Of a DNA stretch of 64,000 nucleotides, positions 42,306 to 54,464 are shown piece after piece (the stretch's first letter is position 1; each line of letters begins with the position of its first letter). Below the pieces are notes generated by a model. That model worked only from the letters and a program-made list of their open reading frames with translations, had not been told where the DNA came from and made no database searches. The stretch is taken from NCBI GenBank assembly GCA_029204225.1, contig CM055100.1, positions 29,340,649-29,404,648 on the forward strand. Reading direction: 5' to 3'. A program made the translations under genes and the position numbers. The DNA is from Diphasiastrum complanatum (lineage: Eukaryota > Streptophyta > Lycopodiopsida > Lycopodiales > Lycopodiaceae).

Positions 42306-44925
42306 CGTCACTTAATTTCCTGTAGGCGATACCAAAGTGAGCTACAATATTTGCAATACTAAAGTCATGGAATCAATTTATGCAATTCCTATAACAAGTT
42401 TAAGATTTTATATGGGCACTATTAGTTATTAGTCATATTAATCGAGTTAACTTGCTCTAATCCAATAACCTTCCAAATTACGATGGATTTCATCAAATAG
42501 TTGGGAATGAATCGTATTATAAATAGAGCTAGAGATGGATCTGTGACATTAATCAGGCTGATCAATTTCATATTTGTCAAGCAAATCTGAGACACTATGT
42601 ATAAGAAGTACCTACCAAAAACATGTTTGGGAGTACTATCAATGACGCAAGAAATGTTGGATTTATCTCCTCTACTTTCCTAAATCCTATGTTAATCTGT
42701 CTCCATTCATGCTGCTGCATTTTTACTCATGTTGTCGCACAGTCTGCATATTTAAACTGATTGTCGCTACAGTCTGCATTTTTACTTGGGAATTCCCACA
42801 GGCGAAAAACGCGACACTGTCGCTTTTTCACCTTCAAGCCACCCTGAGCAACCAAGTGTTTGCGACACTTCTAGAAAAGCGACAGTCTGCATAAATACAA
42901 GCAAATTTGAACAGGCGAAAAATGCGAAAAAGGTAAAAAAGATGACATTGTATTTTTACACATAATTTATGACAAGCAAAAAAGACGACACTGTCCTACA
43001 AATGTCGAAGTTGCTCCTATATAAAAGCGAAGGTACCCTGTAAATCAATTTTTAAGGCATTTGTCAGAGTGTCACATTTTTTGCATTTTCATCAGCGTTA
43101 ATTTTAGCGAAGCCCGACGTTGCGGCCTCCTCACGCTCATTCCATGCACTGTGCAATCAGATTTAACAACAATAGTAGTCACCCACGATCTCCTACAGAC
43201 AGCACAACCACTTTTGTACCTTCTTCATCTGCACACCTGTAAAAATAATGTATATATATTGAATACCATTTGCGTATTCAAACACCAGACTAGAACAGAC
43301 AACGGAAGATAGAACGAAACATCACTTGTAATCAAAGACAGACATTGTAGATGCCTTTGCGCATTGATTCTTTCTTCCAGATGGTTTTTTCAGTAATAGG
43401 TTCATTGCCTTTTACAGATTGTGATTAGCTTTGTGAAGCACGTGGTTATGTCCACTATTATTTTGTGCTCACCTGCATTATTGACTTGTATATTTCGTTA
43501 TACTTATCTGATTACAGCTCTATCTGTTCTGCGTGCAGATTTGTGTCAATATTGCAATGCTTTTCTACATTCTGTCTGGCTTTCCAATTGCTTAGTCTGG
43601 CTGTCTGCTGTTCGCGACTGATTATTAGTCTAGCTCTTCGCGACAAATTATTTGTCTGATATTTTTGATACTTAATGTTTGGCTAGATCGAACGTGATTT
43701 CTATCACTAATGTTTTGTTTGAAACTGATAGGCGTAGTCATGCTTGAGAAAAGAGGGAGATAGCTTATTCCGCTACGCATGAACATTTTTCATTTGAGTT
43801 TGTTTCTTTTTGTGTTCATGTTATGTCCATGGCCAATAAGTAGAATTCAGTATACTCCTAGTCTTGGATACACTGTACTCCAGTAATCAAGATGTTAGTT
43901 ATGCCACGTCATACTGGATCTGACCCGAAAGTAACTAATATCCTTGTGAGGCCCAGAACACACTAAATGGAGTTTAGACAAGGTATGAGACAGTGTATGC
44001 ATGTGTAGAGTTATCAATAGCAATTCTATGAATAGGACTCTATTCTAGGCGAATCTATGTATAGGGAACTTAGGGCTATGCATGGCTATGTGCCCAGGTT
44101 GCTTTTGGCTCTATATATTGAGGACAAACTCGCCCTACTCCTCATTGTGGTCATTGATGGGTGGTTGCTCCATAGTGTGTTTTCCATTGTGTTTTATCTT
44201 GTAAGCAGGATCTTAGGGAGCTTCCCTTATATTCATATCAGAGCCAGGCTTACGAAGATTGGAGAACATGGAGAAGGGCTACCTTTCATCGAAATTTCAG
44301 ATTCGATCATTGGAATTCTCTTCCAAGGTGGATAGCAAGGGTGCAAGTGAGTGTACTATCCCAGTTTCAATGTGCATGTTGCTAAGATCCATTATTCTTG
44401 GGACTCTTTATGGTTTTATGGAGAATTCTCCTTGAAGGCCAATTTGTGATGTTTTTTTGGAGTTTTTTCTTGTGTAGATCAAAGCAAGATCAGACCAATT
44501 AGATAATTATAATTCTGTAAATTGGTTTGCATGTGTTAGAGAAAGAGTTGTAGGTCATGAATTTACACTTTATTGTGATAAAAAAACTGGACAATAGTAA
44601 AAAATCATCATTTTTGCCCTTTTTTTTTTCATAAAGCTGGATAGTAGAGGTAAAACACCATGTGGAGCTTGTGAAATGGTGGACCAAAGTCTTTTGAAGC
44701 TTTCCCTAAAGTTAGCACCAAGAATTCCAACAATTAAACTTGTAGGAAGTCAAAAAAAATTCAAAACATGACCCTTTTTGGTGATTTTTGGGGAATGGAC
44801 CTCTCCAAATACATAAGGATCATTCTGGAATTGGAAAGTATTTTCAAAAAAATAGTTTTGATAGAAAATGACTTATAAATTCACTATTTCGGTCATATGT
44901 TGCTTATACAGTATCAGAAACCTTC
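42305..44925. other. LTR-like sequences, no coding region
   Basis: 42.7-43.05 kb is rich in GCGACA, GCGAAAAA and CAGTCTGCA motifs, as are the LTRs at 48.3 and 59.6 kb, and has a TATA-like CCTATATAAAAGCG at 43017. 43.8-44.3 kb has a second TATA-like CTATATATTGAGG near 44110 and CATATCAGAGCCAGG at 44234, a mutated tRNA-Met primer site. I read these as two decayed LTRs, but edges cannot be set. 44.35-44.9 kb holds nothing recognisable. Confidence 0.4.
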
Positions 44926-44929
44926 GTTG

Positions 44930-46640
44930 AGCTTTCAGATGGTACATTCACTTCAAATATATCTATATTGACTTGGGCGAAGGATCTTTTCCAGAAAAAG
45001 TACCTGTTTTCTAGTTAGGCGAATGATCAGCAATATGCCATTTGTGAACCTTTGTCGAGCACCTTACTCTCCTCAGAAACCTTTGCTGACATGCTAGATG
45101 GTCTTAAAATGTCAAATTAGATTGGCTATAGGTTCAGATCTTGAAAAATTATATTTATGACAATACTTGGGCAAAGGACCCTCTTGGGCGAAGGTTCATC
45201 CTTCGCCAGCCCTAAAAAATGTTCGTCGGATGGCTTCAGCACCTCAAAAACCTTTGCCGAGATTTTTATAGCCTATTTTCATAATACTGAACAAGCCTAC
45301 AAATTTTTGTTCAGAACTGATCAGCCAAACTAGTATTTAGTGTAATGGACCCTCCAAATTCACCTATAAGTTGGCTGAATTCGATTCATTCCTCAGTTGT
45401 GCTAGCGAAGCTCTTGCCAATTTTTCCAGCGACCAAAGCCTTCAAAACTTTTTATACTGATATACGTTCGCGCCTATTACTTTCAGTTTCTGTCCTTTTC
45501 CATCATGTCTTCCACATATATGTCTCAATCGCCGCGTTATATTATCCATCATGATGTCCCATCTACAACGGATATCATGATCCTTCCTAGCACAAGCATG
45601 GTCACTCAGTGGATGACCCTTGCAGAGCCTCTACTTACTGCAATGGGTATCCATGAGAGCCTTATCAAGGAGAATAAACATGGATTTTATCACTCTTGCC
45701 TTCAGTACTTGGAAGGAGGAGAAATCCAAGTTTTACATTACTTTCCAGGGAGCATCTCATACCCAAGCCTCATCAAACCATAAGCAAGCCAAACAGGCTA
45801 TTAAGCCTTATATTGATGTTACGAATGATTTGCACTGGACTAATGATGGCTACTTTCTAGAAGCCATTACTGATCCTACCATTCACGCCACTGCTCAGCT
45901 CCTTAACAATTTCCTGATGGTTGGTAACCTCAGGAAAGATCGAATTACTTTCCAGATTTTGAATAGGATAGTTGATTCTCATGCCAAGATAGCCAAGGCG
46001 CGTTTGGAACCATATAACTGTTTCAAGACCATTTTTGGAGAGCCCAAACGAGCCATCAAGAGCAATACCAAGCAGCAATTTGTTGTTGGGCCTTTGTTAT
46101 CTCTCCTAGCAGCCTCCCACCTTGAAAATAAAATCCATGGGTTTTGTATGGATTCCATGCTTTCTATCTATGAAGAAGCACCGGCCGAGTCATCTCAACA
46201 GGCATCCAGCTCACATAGTCAACGTCGTCCACACAACGAGATCGTCATTCCTGACTCGCCTTCCGTGTCACGACGTCGTACTAGGCAAACATCTCCAGCT
46301 GCGCTTCCACCCCTTGCTACTATTCACATGGAACTACCTATTCCCCCTGCCTCTGATGCTTCTCTCACCTCTGCTTCCTCTCACGGACAGTCTGTGGCCA
46401 TTGGGGCTACCATTCGCATCACAGCTGCCCAGGCCGCCTCACCTCCACACACAGAAGCTATTTTTCCAAACACCCAGTATTTCATGGACATGTTCGATGA
46501 TTCCGACCCCCTTGGGGCCTCAAAAGTTTTTGTCATGCCCCACAGCCCTGCGCCCTTTGAACTCCAATCCCCTGGAAGAGAATTCGAACAGTTCCATGAT
46601 ACCCATACTGGTTTTGATGACTCTTTTTAGATTAACTAGC
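44930..46640 (+). mobile_element. Element X copy 2, truncated by copia
   Basis: Matches copy 1 (12.34-16.5 kb) in the leader (CTCTTGGGCGAAGGTTCATC at about 45190), in TTTGCCGAGATTTTTATAGC, and across ORF1. The 1.4 kb with 220-bp repeats found in copy 1 is absent: leader block 1 runs straight into leader block 2 near 45215. The right side stops near 46640, where copia integrase sequence (TLMEAVRYMM) begins. Confidence 0.65.
45505..46630 (+). pseudogene. Element X ORF1, copy 2 (one frameshift)
   Basis: Starts at ATG 45505 (MSSTYMSQSPRYIIHHDVP), reads through MVTQWMTLAEPLLTAMGIHE, then shifts frame near 45660 and stays open to TAG 46630. Copy 1 has TAG where this copy has the CAG of TQWM. Conserved blocks are MDFITLAFSTWKEEKSKFYI, DVTNDLHWTNDGYFLEAIT, LNNFLMVGNLRKDRIT and FMDMFDDSDPLGAS. 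Compared with copy 1 it lacks 17 residues (KVRITEAALAAIGIASG) as an exact in-frame 51-bp gap. The C-terminal half is Ser/Pro/His-rich. With the frameshift read through, the protein is about 375 residues. Function unknown. Confidence 0.6.
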
Positions 46641-48240
46641 AGACCCTGATGGAAGCTGTCAGATACATGATGGCCTACTCGAAAGCTCCAAGGGTACTGT
46701 GGGCTAAAGCGGTAGCTATAGTTGCATACATCCAGAATAGGACAGGGAAGTCTGGTGTCCCTCACATGACACCACACGAATTATGGTGGGGTAGAAAGCC
46801 CAACCTGTCTCACATCAGAATCTTTGGCTATGCAACTTATGCACATATTCCTGATAAGCTTCGAAAGAAGCTTGATGAGAAAGCTGAACATGGCTTTCTG
46901 TTAGGTTATGACAACAATTCGTCATACTACAGAGTCTACATGCCAGACACAAACATTGTGAAGACAGTGAGAGATGTCAGATTTGATGAGAGCAGGACAA
47001 GGGCCAATGAAGATCCTGTCAATTGTGAGGTTCTGGAGAGACAGTATTATGATCTGCCGCCAGTGACAGAGGGAGCAGAAGATGAACACGAAAATGAAGA
47101 GTTTCGAGTCGCTTCAGATTTGAGTGACAAATCAGAAGATAAAAGATTCGATAGGCAGCCTACTACTACAGTTCTTATAAACCAGGATGGTTTCAGACCT
47201 AGCAGAGCAGACAAAAACAAAGGCATTGCTGTCCCAGGAGGATCTCCTAGAAGGTCAACAAGACCACGAAGAGTGCCAACAAGATATGTGTCAGGCAGCT
47301 CTGCTTCTACATCAGAAGAGTTCTGTGGATTCAGTGGCAAACCATAGACTTTCGAGGAAGCTGGTAGAGGCCAGGTGTTAACTTGGCTTGCAAATTGAAA
47401 GGGACTATGAGGGAGGTAAGTTGTACCTTCACTAGTCCAGATACACCCAAAAAATCTTAGAGGATTTTGGGATAATGAATTGCAAAGAAGCAAATACTCC
47501 AATGCTCGCAAGAACGATGCTGACAAAAAATAATTGTCCGAGGACTGAAGAAGAGAGAGAACAACTGCAGCTCACACCTTACAAAAAGATGATAGGTTCG
47601 CTGATGTACCTTGTAGACAACACACACCCTGACATTGCTTATGCAGTGTTCAGGATGAGCCAATTCTACACGAATTCAGGCTCGACACATTGGAAGATTG
47701 CAAAATGAATTTTTCAATATCTTCAACGAGATATTATGGCTTGTATTATTGTCGTGATGCAGAGTTCAAGATGCTTTCCTACAGTGATGCTAGTTGGGCA
47801 TCCCTCAAAGATGATTGTAAAAGCGTCTCAAGAGGATGTACCATCGCGTCAGGAGCGGCAATTCCCTGGGTCAGCAAGAAGCAGACCATTGTGGCTCAGT
47901 CATCCTGCGAAGCAAAGTATGTTGCATCAGCAAATATGGCCAATGAAATAATTTGGCTCAGGCAGTTCCTAAATGAATTGGACGAAACAAGAAACAAGCC
48001 TCTTATTTTGCAGATGGATAACACATCTGCAATACATCTAACGAAAGATCGTGTGTTCCACTCAAGAATGAAACACTCGCAATCAAGTACCACTTGATCA
48101 GGGATCTCATTGAGAAGAAGATGTTGTAGACCACCTTCATTGGAACGAAAGACATGGTTGCCGACATCTTCACAAAAGCCCTAGACAAAGGACTTTTTGA
48201 GAGACAGAGGAGCAGTCTTGGAGTCATCAAGCTATCATGC
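46641..48240 (+). pseudogene. Ty1/copia integrase tail, linker and RNase H; RT core deleted
   Basis: Begins inside integrase (TLMEAVRYMMAYSKAPRVLW, GYATYAHIPDKLRKKLD, FLLGYDNNSSYYRVY) and continues through a linker (VRDVRFDESR, RRSTRPRRVPTRYV) to SGKP-TFEEA at 47350. It then jumps to LGLQIERDYEGGKLYLH and YTQKILEDFGIMNCKEANTP, so the RT palm with YVDD is missing. RNase H follows: MLSYSDASWASLKDDCKSVS, AIPWVSKKQTIVAQSSCEAK, MDNTSAIHLTKDRVFHSRMK, and DIFTKALDKGLFERQR, with frameshifts near 47710 and 48085. Ends in a polypurine tract TTTGAGAGGGAGC (48241-48253). Confidence 0.9.
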
Positions 48241-48253
48241 TTTGAGAGGGAGC

Positions 48254-48895
48254 TAAAGAAACAAAACGTTTCTATTAACAAAGCTTTGCTAGCTTTCAGC
48301 CCTCTGCCTAATGAAAATGTTCGCCGCAAAAGTCAAAAGACACGAAGCGAAAATGTTCGCAAACACTTCGCAAAGAGAATTTTTTGCGATATAGCAGGAG
48401 AAAGTCAGACGACGAGAAAGTCAAGCGACTTGAAGCGATACGAAACCTTTTTTTGTCCTCACGCTCCAAAAAGGACCAACAAGATCATGCAAGTACCAAG
48501 AAGTATAGATATTTGATCTTATATCATGACATCAGCAGATACACTATAGGTCGTGGCTAATCTGCCACTCTTGTAATACATGATTAGTTGTAGATGTTTA
48601 ATCACTCTAATCTAAAAGTTACATGATGCGATTATATACCTTTTGGTTGATGCATGATATACAAAAATGACGAATATACAGAACACGAGTCCGCCTGCGT
48701 GCGAGACAATTCTGCATAGGATCTATAGATCCACAAGTCCGCTAGTAAGCGAGACACGAATTTGTGAGACAAGTGTATTTCTCTCACGCCAACGCACTGC
48801 GTGGATATGAATACAGTGCTTGAAGAATCAGAAGAATCAATAGATGACTTTGTAGCCGTTGTGCAAAAGAATGAATAAAGTTCAAATACTTCTAT
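48254..48895 (+). mobile_element. Copia 3' LTR (truncated at right)
   Basis: Starts directly after the polypurine tract; the first bases are TAAAG where TG is expected, probably a point mutation. It is rich in GCGAA/CGAAG motifs. A TATA-like TTATATACC lies at 48634. Paired stem-loops follow at 48689-48707 and 48737-48755, then CTCTCACGCCAACGCACTGC at 48781. The end is taken at 48895, where unrelated copia gag starts without a primer site. Confidence 0.7.
48689..48755 (+). promoter_or_regulatory. Paired stem-loops in LTR leader
   Basis: GTCCGCCTGCGTGCGAGAC and GTCCGCTAGTAAGCGAGAC. The first folds GTC-CGC / GCG-A-GAC around CTGCGT, the second GTC-CGCT / AGCG-A-GAC around AGTA; both leave one unpaired A on the 3' side. 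The second is identical to the motif at 18131. Confidence 0.6.
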
Positions 48896-50250
48896 TTTGA
48901 GAGTGAAAGCATTGAATGATGAGTTAGCTTGCATTGATGAGAGCATTAAGGAAGGAGAGCTTGTTCAAGTGATTCTTAATGGATTGTTGGATGCTCATCC
49001 TAACATTGTTCAAAGTTTTGCTATTTAAAAGACTTTGCCAAGTTTTATTGATCTTCAAGAGATCTTGATCAATGAAGAATATAGCTTCAAGCAAGACGTG
49101 GATCTTCATCAACATCTCAAGTTGGAGAGGAGGCTATGTTCATCAAGGGAAAATTCAAGGGAAAAAGCAAAAGTAAGTGGTCTAAAGGGCAAGATCAAGG
49201 GGAGGCTTCTTCAAATGGAAAAAAGATCAAAGCTCAAGTGCTTCTATTGTGGCATCAAAGGACACTTTGCAAGTGAGTGCTACAAGAAGAAGAGAGATCA
49301 AGGAGACAAGCAAGGTAATCTTATTCTTGATGAGGATGATTTGGATGTTCAAAATGCAAATGATGATGCCTTTGTGATGTCTTCATATATGCTTGCTAAT
49401 GATGAAGATCTAGCATGGTGGATTGATAGTGGAGCAAGTTCACACATGACTTTCCACAAAGAGTACTTCACATCTTTGTTGGCATATGGAGATGACAAGA
49501 GGGTGATCTACACGGACAATGATGGTGAGTGTGCAATCAAAGGGATTGGCACAATTGCTATTTCTCTCTCTACAAATTAGAATGTTCATTTGGAGGATGT
49601 TTTATTCATTTCATCTATTACCAAGAATTTGCTTAATGTGAGTCAATTGCTAAGTAAAGGCTTCAAAGTTGAGTTTGATGGAGATGCTTGTATGATCAAA
49701 ATGAAGGATATCTTGATTGCAAAAGGTAAAAGACAAGGGAAGTTGTTTAAACTAGATGCTTGTGTTATTGCTAACCAATTTGGATGTGTTGCAAGAGAGC
49801 AAATACCTATTCAAGAGGTTGGGCATAAAAGGATGGGGCACCTCAACTTCAAATAATTGGAGATAATGGCTAGGAAGCAAGTTGTGAGTGGTCTTCCAAG
49901 TTTCTTAAAACGTATCAATCATGTTTGTGAGTCTTGTGCTTTGTCAAAGTCACATATACCTTATACTAGATCTACAAAGCCTTTTCAAATTGTACATTCG
50001 GATATTCATGGAACTACTATAATTAGCAATAGTGGAGCTAAGATGTATGTAACTTTCATTGATGATTTTAGTAGATTTTGTTGGATATATCTACTAAAGA
50101 GTAAAGATGAAGTGTATGATGTCTTTGTCAAGTTCAAGAATGAAAGCGAGAACCAATTTTTCACAAAGATCAAGTGACAATGGTGGAGAGTACATATCTA
50201 CCAAGTTCAAGGCCTTTTGTGATGAGCATGAGATCAAGAGGGAGCATTAG
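48896..50250 (+). pseudogene. Ty1/copia gag end, protease and integrase, truncated
   Basis: Reads RVKALNDELACIDESIKEGE (gag), then a CCHC knuckle CFYCGIKGHFASEC at about 49240, protease WWIDSGASSHMTFHKEYFTS near 49420, gag-pre-integrase VGHKRMGHLNFK near 49820, and integrase FQIVHSDIHGTT, FIDDFSRFCWIYLLKS, VKFKNESENQF. In-frame or frame-shifting stops lie at 49027, 49578, 49854 and about 50176. Compared with the 5.6-7.5 kb copia it is the same general lineage but not the same copy. It is cut at about 50250. Confidence 0.9.
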
Positions 50251-50469
50251 AGAAAATTTGAACACAAAAGGGGCCTTTCAAAAATATACTTTTTATTTTT
50301 TTCCTCACAAGTTTCTTCCACATGGTCTAATTAAAACACTCAAATTTGAAATCTACATAACATAGCTCCTTCAAATTGATTTTTTTTTAAAAAGAACTGT
50401 AATTTTGGGTCGGGGACAGCCCGTAAATAAACCATTTTATCTGTAGTATAGTATGCAACTCAACAAAAA

Positions 50470-50843
50470 ATAGTGTAAACTAGTTAACGCTAATCAACTA
50501 GTTAGTTAGTCTCCGTCGTTGCTACTTGTTTCAGTTGGGCGTGAAGCTCGTTGAGCTGCCAGCTGGCATTCTTCGTTTGATTCGTAATTTCCCGTTCTAA
50601 TCGTTAAGACGGTTGATATTCAAACAAACGTTTTGTTTCCAGACTCGAATAAAATTTCTTCGTGAACTGTTCGCGACAGTTTTTGCGACAGACGACAATT
50701 TCACCACAGGCGTAGCTTCATGACAGTTTCGAGTTTCAACACAAATAAAAATGTTTCGAGTTCGAGTTCGTTTCTCAGCCTTTGTCAATTAAATTGTGCA
50801 CTTTGTTAGTAGAACCGAGATTTGTCTGATAAGGTATTCTACA
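50470..50843 (-). mobile_element. 3' LTR of the minus-strand copia at 50.5-55.1 kb
   Basis: Begins on the minus strand at 50843 with TGTAGAATACC, after the polypurine tract TTGAGAGGGAGC (50855-50844). Bases 50606-50843 match the 5' LTR at 54855-55107 closely (ATTCAAACAAACGTT, GCCTTTGTCAATTA). Left of 50606 it no longer matches that LTR but does match the LTR at 59.8 kb (GCCAGCTGGC, TAACTAACTAGTTGATTAGC), so this LTR is a chimera or the other was altered. Confidence 0.75.
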
Positions 50844-53800
50844 GCTCCCTCTCAAGGTGGGCAGTTGGATTAACCCCAATTTTTTTCGTTGCTTCTCGAA
50901 CAAAGCTTTATTCAGTGGCTTTATAAAGATATCAGCTGTCATTTCCTCTGTGGGTATGAAGATTGCCTTCAATATCTTCTTTTCTACTAAGTCCCAAATA
51001 ACATGATACTTGATAGCTATATGCTTCGTTTTCAAATGAAACACAAGATCTTTCGTAAGATAGATTGCTGAAGTGTTATCCATTAGTAAGACATAAGGTT
51101 CAAAAATAGTTTCATCAAATCCTTCCAACATTTGTTTGATCCATATCAGCTCGTTTGCCATTTTAGTTGCTGCTACATATTCGGCCTCACAGGAAAATTG
51201 AGCTACTGCTGTTTGCTTCTTGTTTATCCAAAGTATGGTTGCGCCAGATGCTATAGTACAACCTCCTGAAATACTGCCTTGCTTAGTATTGAAAGCCTAA
51301 AGAACGTAATGCTTCGTCCTTCTTTCTATACCATTGTCTGGCTGCTTGTTGCAGACCATAGATGCTTTTGTTCATGTGACATCCAAATTCTGGATATTCT
51401 TGGCTTATAAAACCAAGTGGTTGGTCCATGAATAAATCTTCTTTCAATTTTGTGTGCAAGAAAGCAGTTTTCTCATCCACAATATGGATTTTGAGATCAT
51501 GACCACTACATAAGCCAATAACAAGCAAATTGATGTGTGGTTGACTACTGGTGAGAAAGTATCAGTGTAGTCGATCCCATATTTCTGTGAAAAATCTTTC
51601 GCAACCAACCTTGCTTTGTATCTGATGTTATCTCCATTAGGACCTGTTTTGATCTTGTAAATCCACTTGCATTTGACTGGTTTTCTTTCATCATGTATAG
51701 GTGCAAGTGTCCATACATTGTTCTCATACATGGATGACATTTCGTCCTCCATTGCTTGAATCCAATGATTTTTATTTGGTCCATCAATACCTTTCTCGAA
51801 TGTTTGAGGTTCGTCTGTGAAGCCACAAAATTCGACAGCTATATTTGTTGAAACATTCCTGACCAAACCTTATTGGTGGTTTTCGTTGTCTATTAGATCT
51901 TCTCACAGTCTGTACAGGTTTCGAATTCGAGTTCGACCTTGTTTGTTAGAATTCGTGCTGGTGATTCAAGTCTATCAGGTACTCGATCTTGAACTCCCTC
52001 TGAATCTGGTAATTCTCGTTCATCATCTGCTTGCTTTACTTCTGTCATTGGTAACTCATAATAAGCCTTGAGAATTTCATAGTCGACTAAGTCACTATCT
52101 GCTATGTACTTTGACTCATCGAATTTGACATCTCAAAAAAATTTTATTCTGCCAATTTTGGGTATATAGACTCGATAATATGATGAATGTAACTCGAATC
52201 CTACCAGAAAACCTTGTTTTGTCTTTTCATCGAGTTTCTTTCTCAATTTGTCTGGTATGTGCATATAAACTGCACATCCAAATGTCTGAACATGAGTAAA
52301 ATTTGGCTTCGACTTTCACCATATTTCATGAGGAGTTTTATCTGGTATTCGAGATTCCAGAATTCAATTTTGAAGATAATTCGATGTAGCCACTGCTTCC
52401 GCCCACAACTGTTTTGGTGCTTTTGCATGAGTCATCATACACCTAGCAGCTTCCATAAGTGTACGATTTTTTCGTTCAGCAATTCCATTGTGCTGAGGTG
52501 TGTATGATGTAGTCTTCGTATGCATAATACCTCGATCAATACAATAAGTTTTGAATTCGTTGGAAATGTACTCACCTCCACCATCTGTGTGAATTTGCTT
52601 CAACTTGTTGCATGTCTGCTTCTCAACCCAATTCGTATACTCAACAAATTTCTCGAAAGCTTTGATTTTGTACGAATAAAGTATACCATAGTGAACTTGC
52701 TGAAGTCATCAATAAACGTTATAAAGTATTTTGCATCACCTAAAGACAATACTCCAAATGGTCCACAAATATTTGAATGCACAATTTTTAGTACCTTGGT
52801 TGCTTTATAAACATCTTTACTGAAAGGTGTTCGAGTCATTTTGCCTTTAAGATAGAATTCGCAGGTAGTTCGAATATCTTAACTCTTGATTTCAACTCCT
52901 TCGATTCTCTGACTCTTATTGGCTTGGTACAAGGCTTCCATGTTCATGTGACAAACCTCTTGTGCCGCAGAATATCTGTTGATTCTTGAGTTTGATTTGC
53001 TTGTTCGATTTGAATTCAAATGTTCAAGTGATACAATTTACCTTCTCTGTTGTCTTTAATCGAACAATTTACAAGAGTTCCTTGTGAAGGTTACTGACAT
53101 TTCTGTGTCAACTATCTTTGTTATGGATAGAAGATCTTTATCAAGAGTAGGGACATAGAGAACTTCCTCCAGTTTCTTGTCACCCTGATTCATGTCTAAC
53201 CAGAGCACACCAAATCCATCAACTACATGCTTAGAACTGTCTCCAAGTATAATGAATCTCGAATAATTTGTCTTCTTATACTCAGACAAAATTTGTTTCG
53301 AGGAAACAAAATGTGAGGTGGCTCCCGAATCAAGTACTACTTCTCAAATTTTTGAATTTGATGAACAACATAGATCAGCACAAACATATGCTGCTAAGTT
53401 TCTTGTCGTCCTTTCTTCTGCTGCTCTGGAGCGCTTTGTCTTTGCAAAATTTGAATATGAAGGTTCGCTTCGATTCTGCTACTTTTTGTTTCTAGGATTT
53501 TGATAACAGTCTACTGCTGCATGACTTCATTTATGACAATGAATATAATCAATCTTTGGATTTAACCAACACTTGTCTTCTGTATGACCTGATCTTTTGC
53601 ATTTGTTGCAAATCTTCCTATCACCATAATTTTTCTATTGTTTTGATTGTTGATCATTTGTCTTGGATTCATTTCCATTCTTCTTAGACGAATCCCTCTT
53701 AAACTTAGACTTCTTTGAAGATTTATTCTTCTGAGTAAATAGAGCATTTTCGAAATCACCATTATCGTCATAGCGTTCACGAGCTTCTACTTCCTCTTTG

Positions 53801-54464
53801 ACTCCATCTATTCTTTTGAAGTGTCATTGTTGAATCTTTCGCCAGTAAAGTTCGAGTTGTGTGGAATGACCTGGGTCGGGCTCGAAGAAAATAGCTAAGC
53901 TATTTTTCCTTTGAGATTGCATTTTCCATGCCAGAATTCTACAAAGAAATAAACAAATCCTTTATCTTTCGTATGAAAGTGGTCAGGTCTTTGCCATCCC
54001 ATTGTAGGTAAGTCAATTGGTCTTCCAAGAACATGATTTGATTACAAGATCGAGTCTCATTCTTGATTTGCAATTCTTCTCATAATTCTTTGGCGTTTGA
54101 AATTGATGTAAGACCTAGCATTATGTTGTCATGCATTGAAGATGCAATAATTACTATAGCTTTGTCATTTCTCAAACTCTATTCTCAAAGTTCTTTGTCA
54201 GTAGTAATTGGCTTCTCTTCTATTGGTTCTACCCATTGCCAAAGACCTTCGCCCTTCAGTATGAGTGAAGTCTTTAATTTTCAGATTAAATAATTTGAAT
54301 CTTCTATATCCAAGATCGTACTGATCTTAGACTGAATATTGCTGATCGATGACATCTTCTAATCTTCTGAATAAGTTCAAGATACGGTTGCTGATGGATG
54401 TGTGAAGGATGCTGAGAGGGGCACTTTGATACCACTGTACCAGCTCTGATATGCTCTGATACCA
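50844..54464 (-). pseudogene. Ty1/copia internal region, minus strand, with both LTRs
   Basis: Primer site 54464-54453; gag starts at ATG 54355 (MSSISNIQSKIST). The gag has a CCHC knuckle, CNKCKRSGHTEDKC near 53610, and a degenerate second one (HCHK-stop-SHAAVDC). Protease VVLDSGATSHFVSSKQIL lies near 53340, integrase VHSNICGP, FIDDFSKFTM and PQHNGIAERKNRTL at 52840-52440, linker and RT ([32 protein letters not shown]) at 51866-51290, and RNase H (SCEAEYVAATKMANELIWIK, MDNTSAIYLTKDL) at 51230-50990. RT stops after KKDEALRSLGFQY and resumes after the YVDD region, so the catalytic core is deleted. Several stops and frameshifts are present. Confidence 0.93.
54453..54464 (-). promoter_or_regulatory. 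Primer-binding site, initiator tRNA-Met type, minus strand
   Basis: TGGTATCAGAGC read on the minus strand, adjoining the 5' LTR at 54465. A diverged second version, TGGTATCAAAGTGC, follows about 30 bp further on. Confidence 0.85.
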
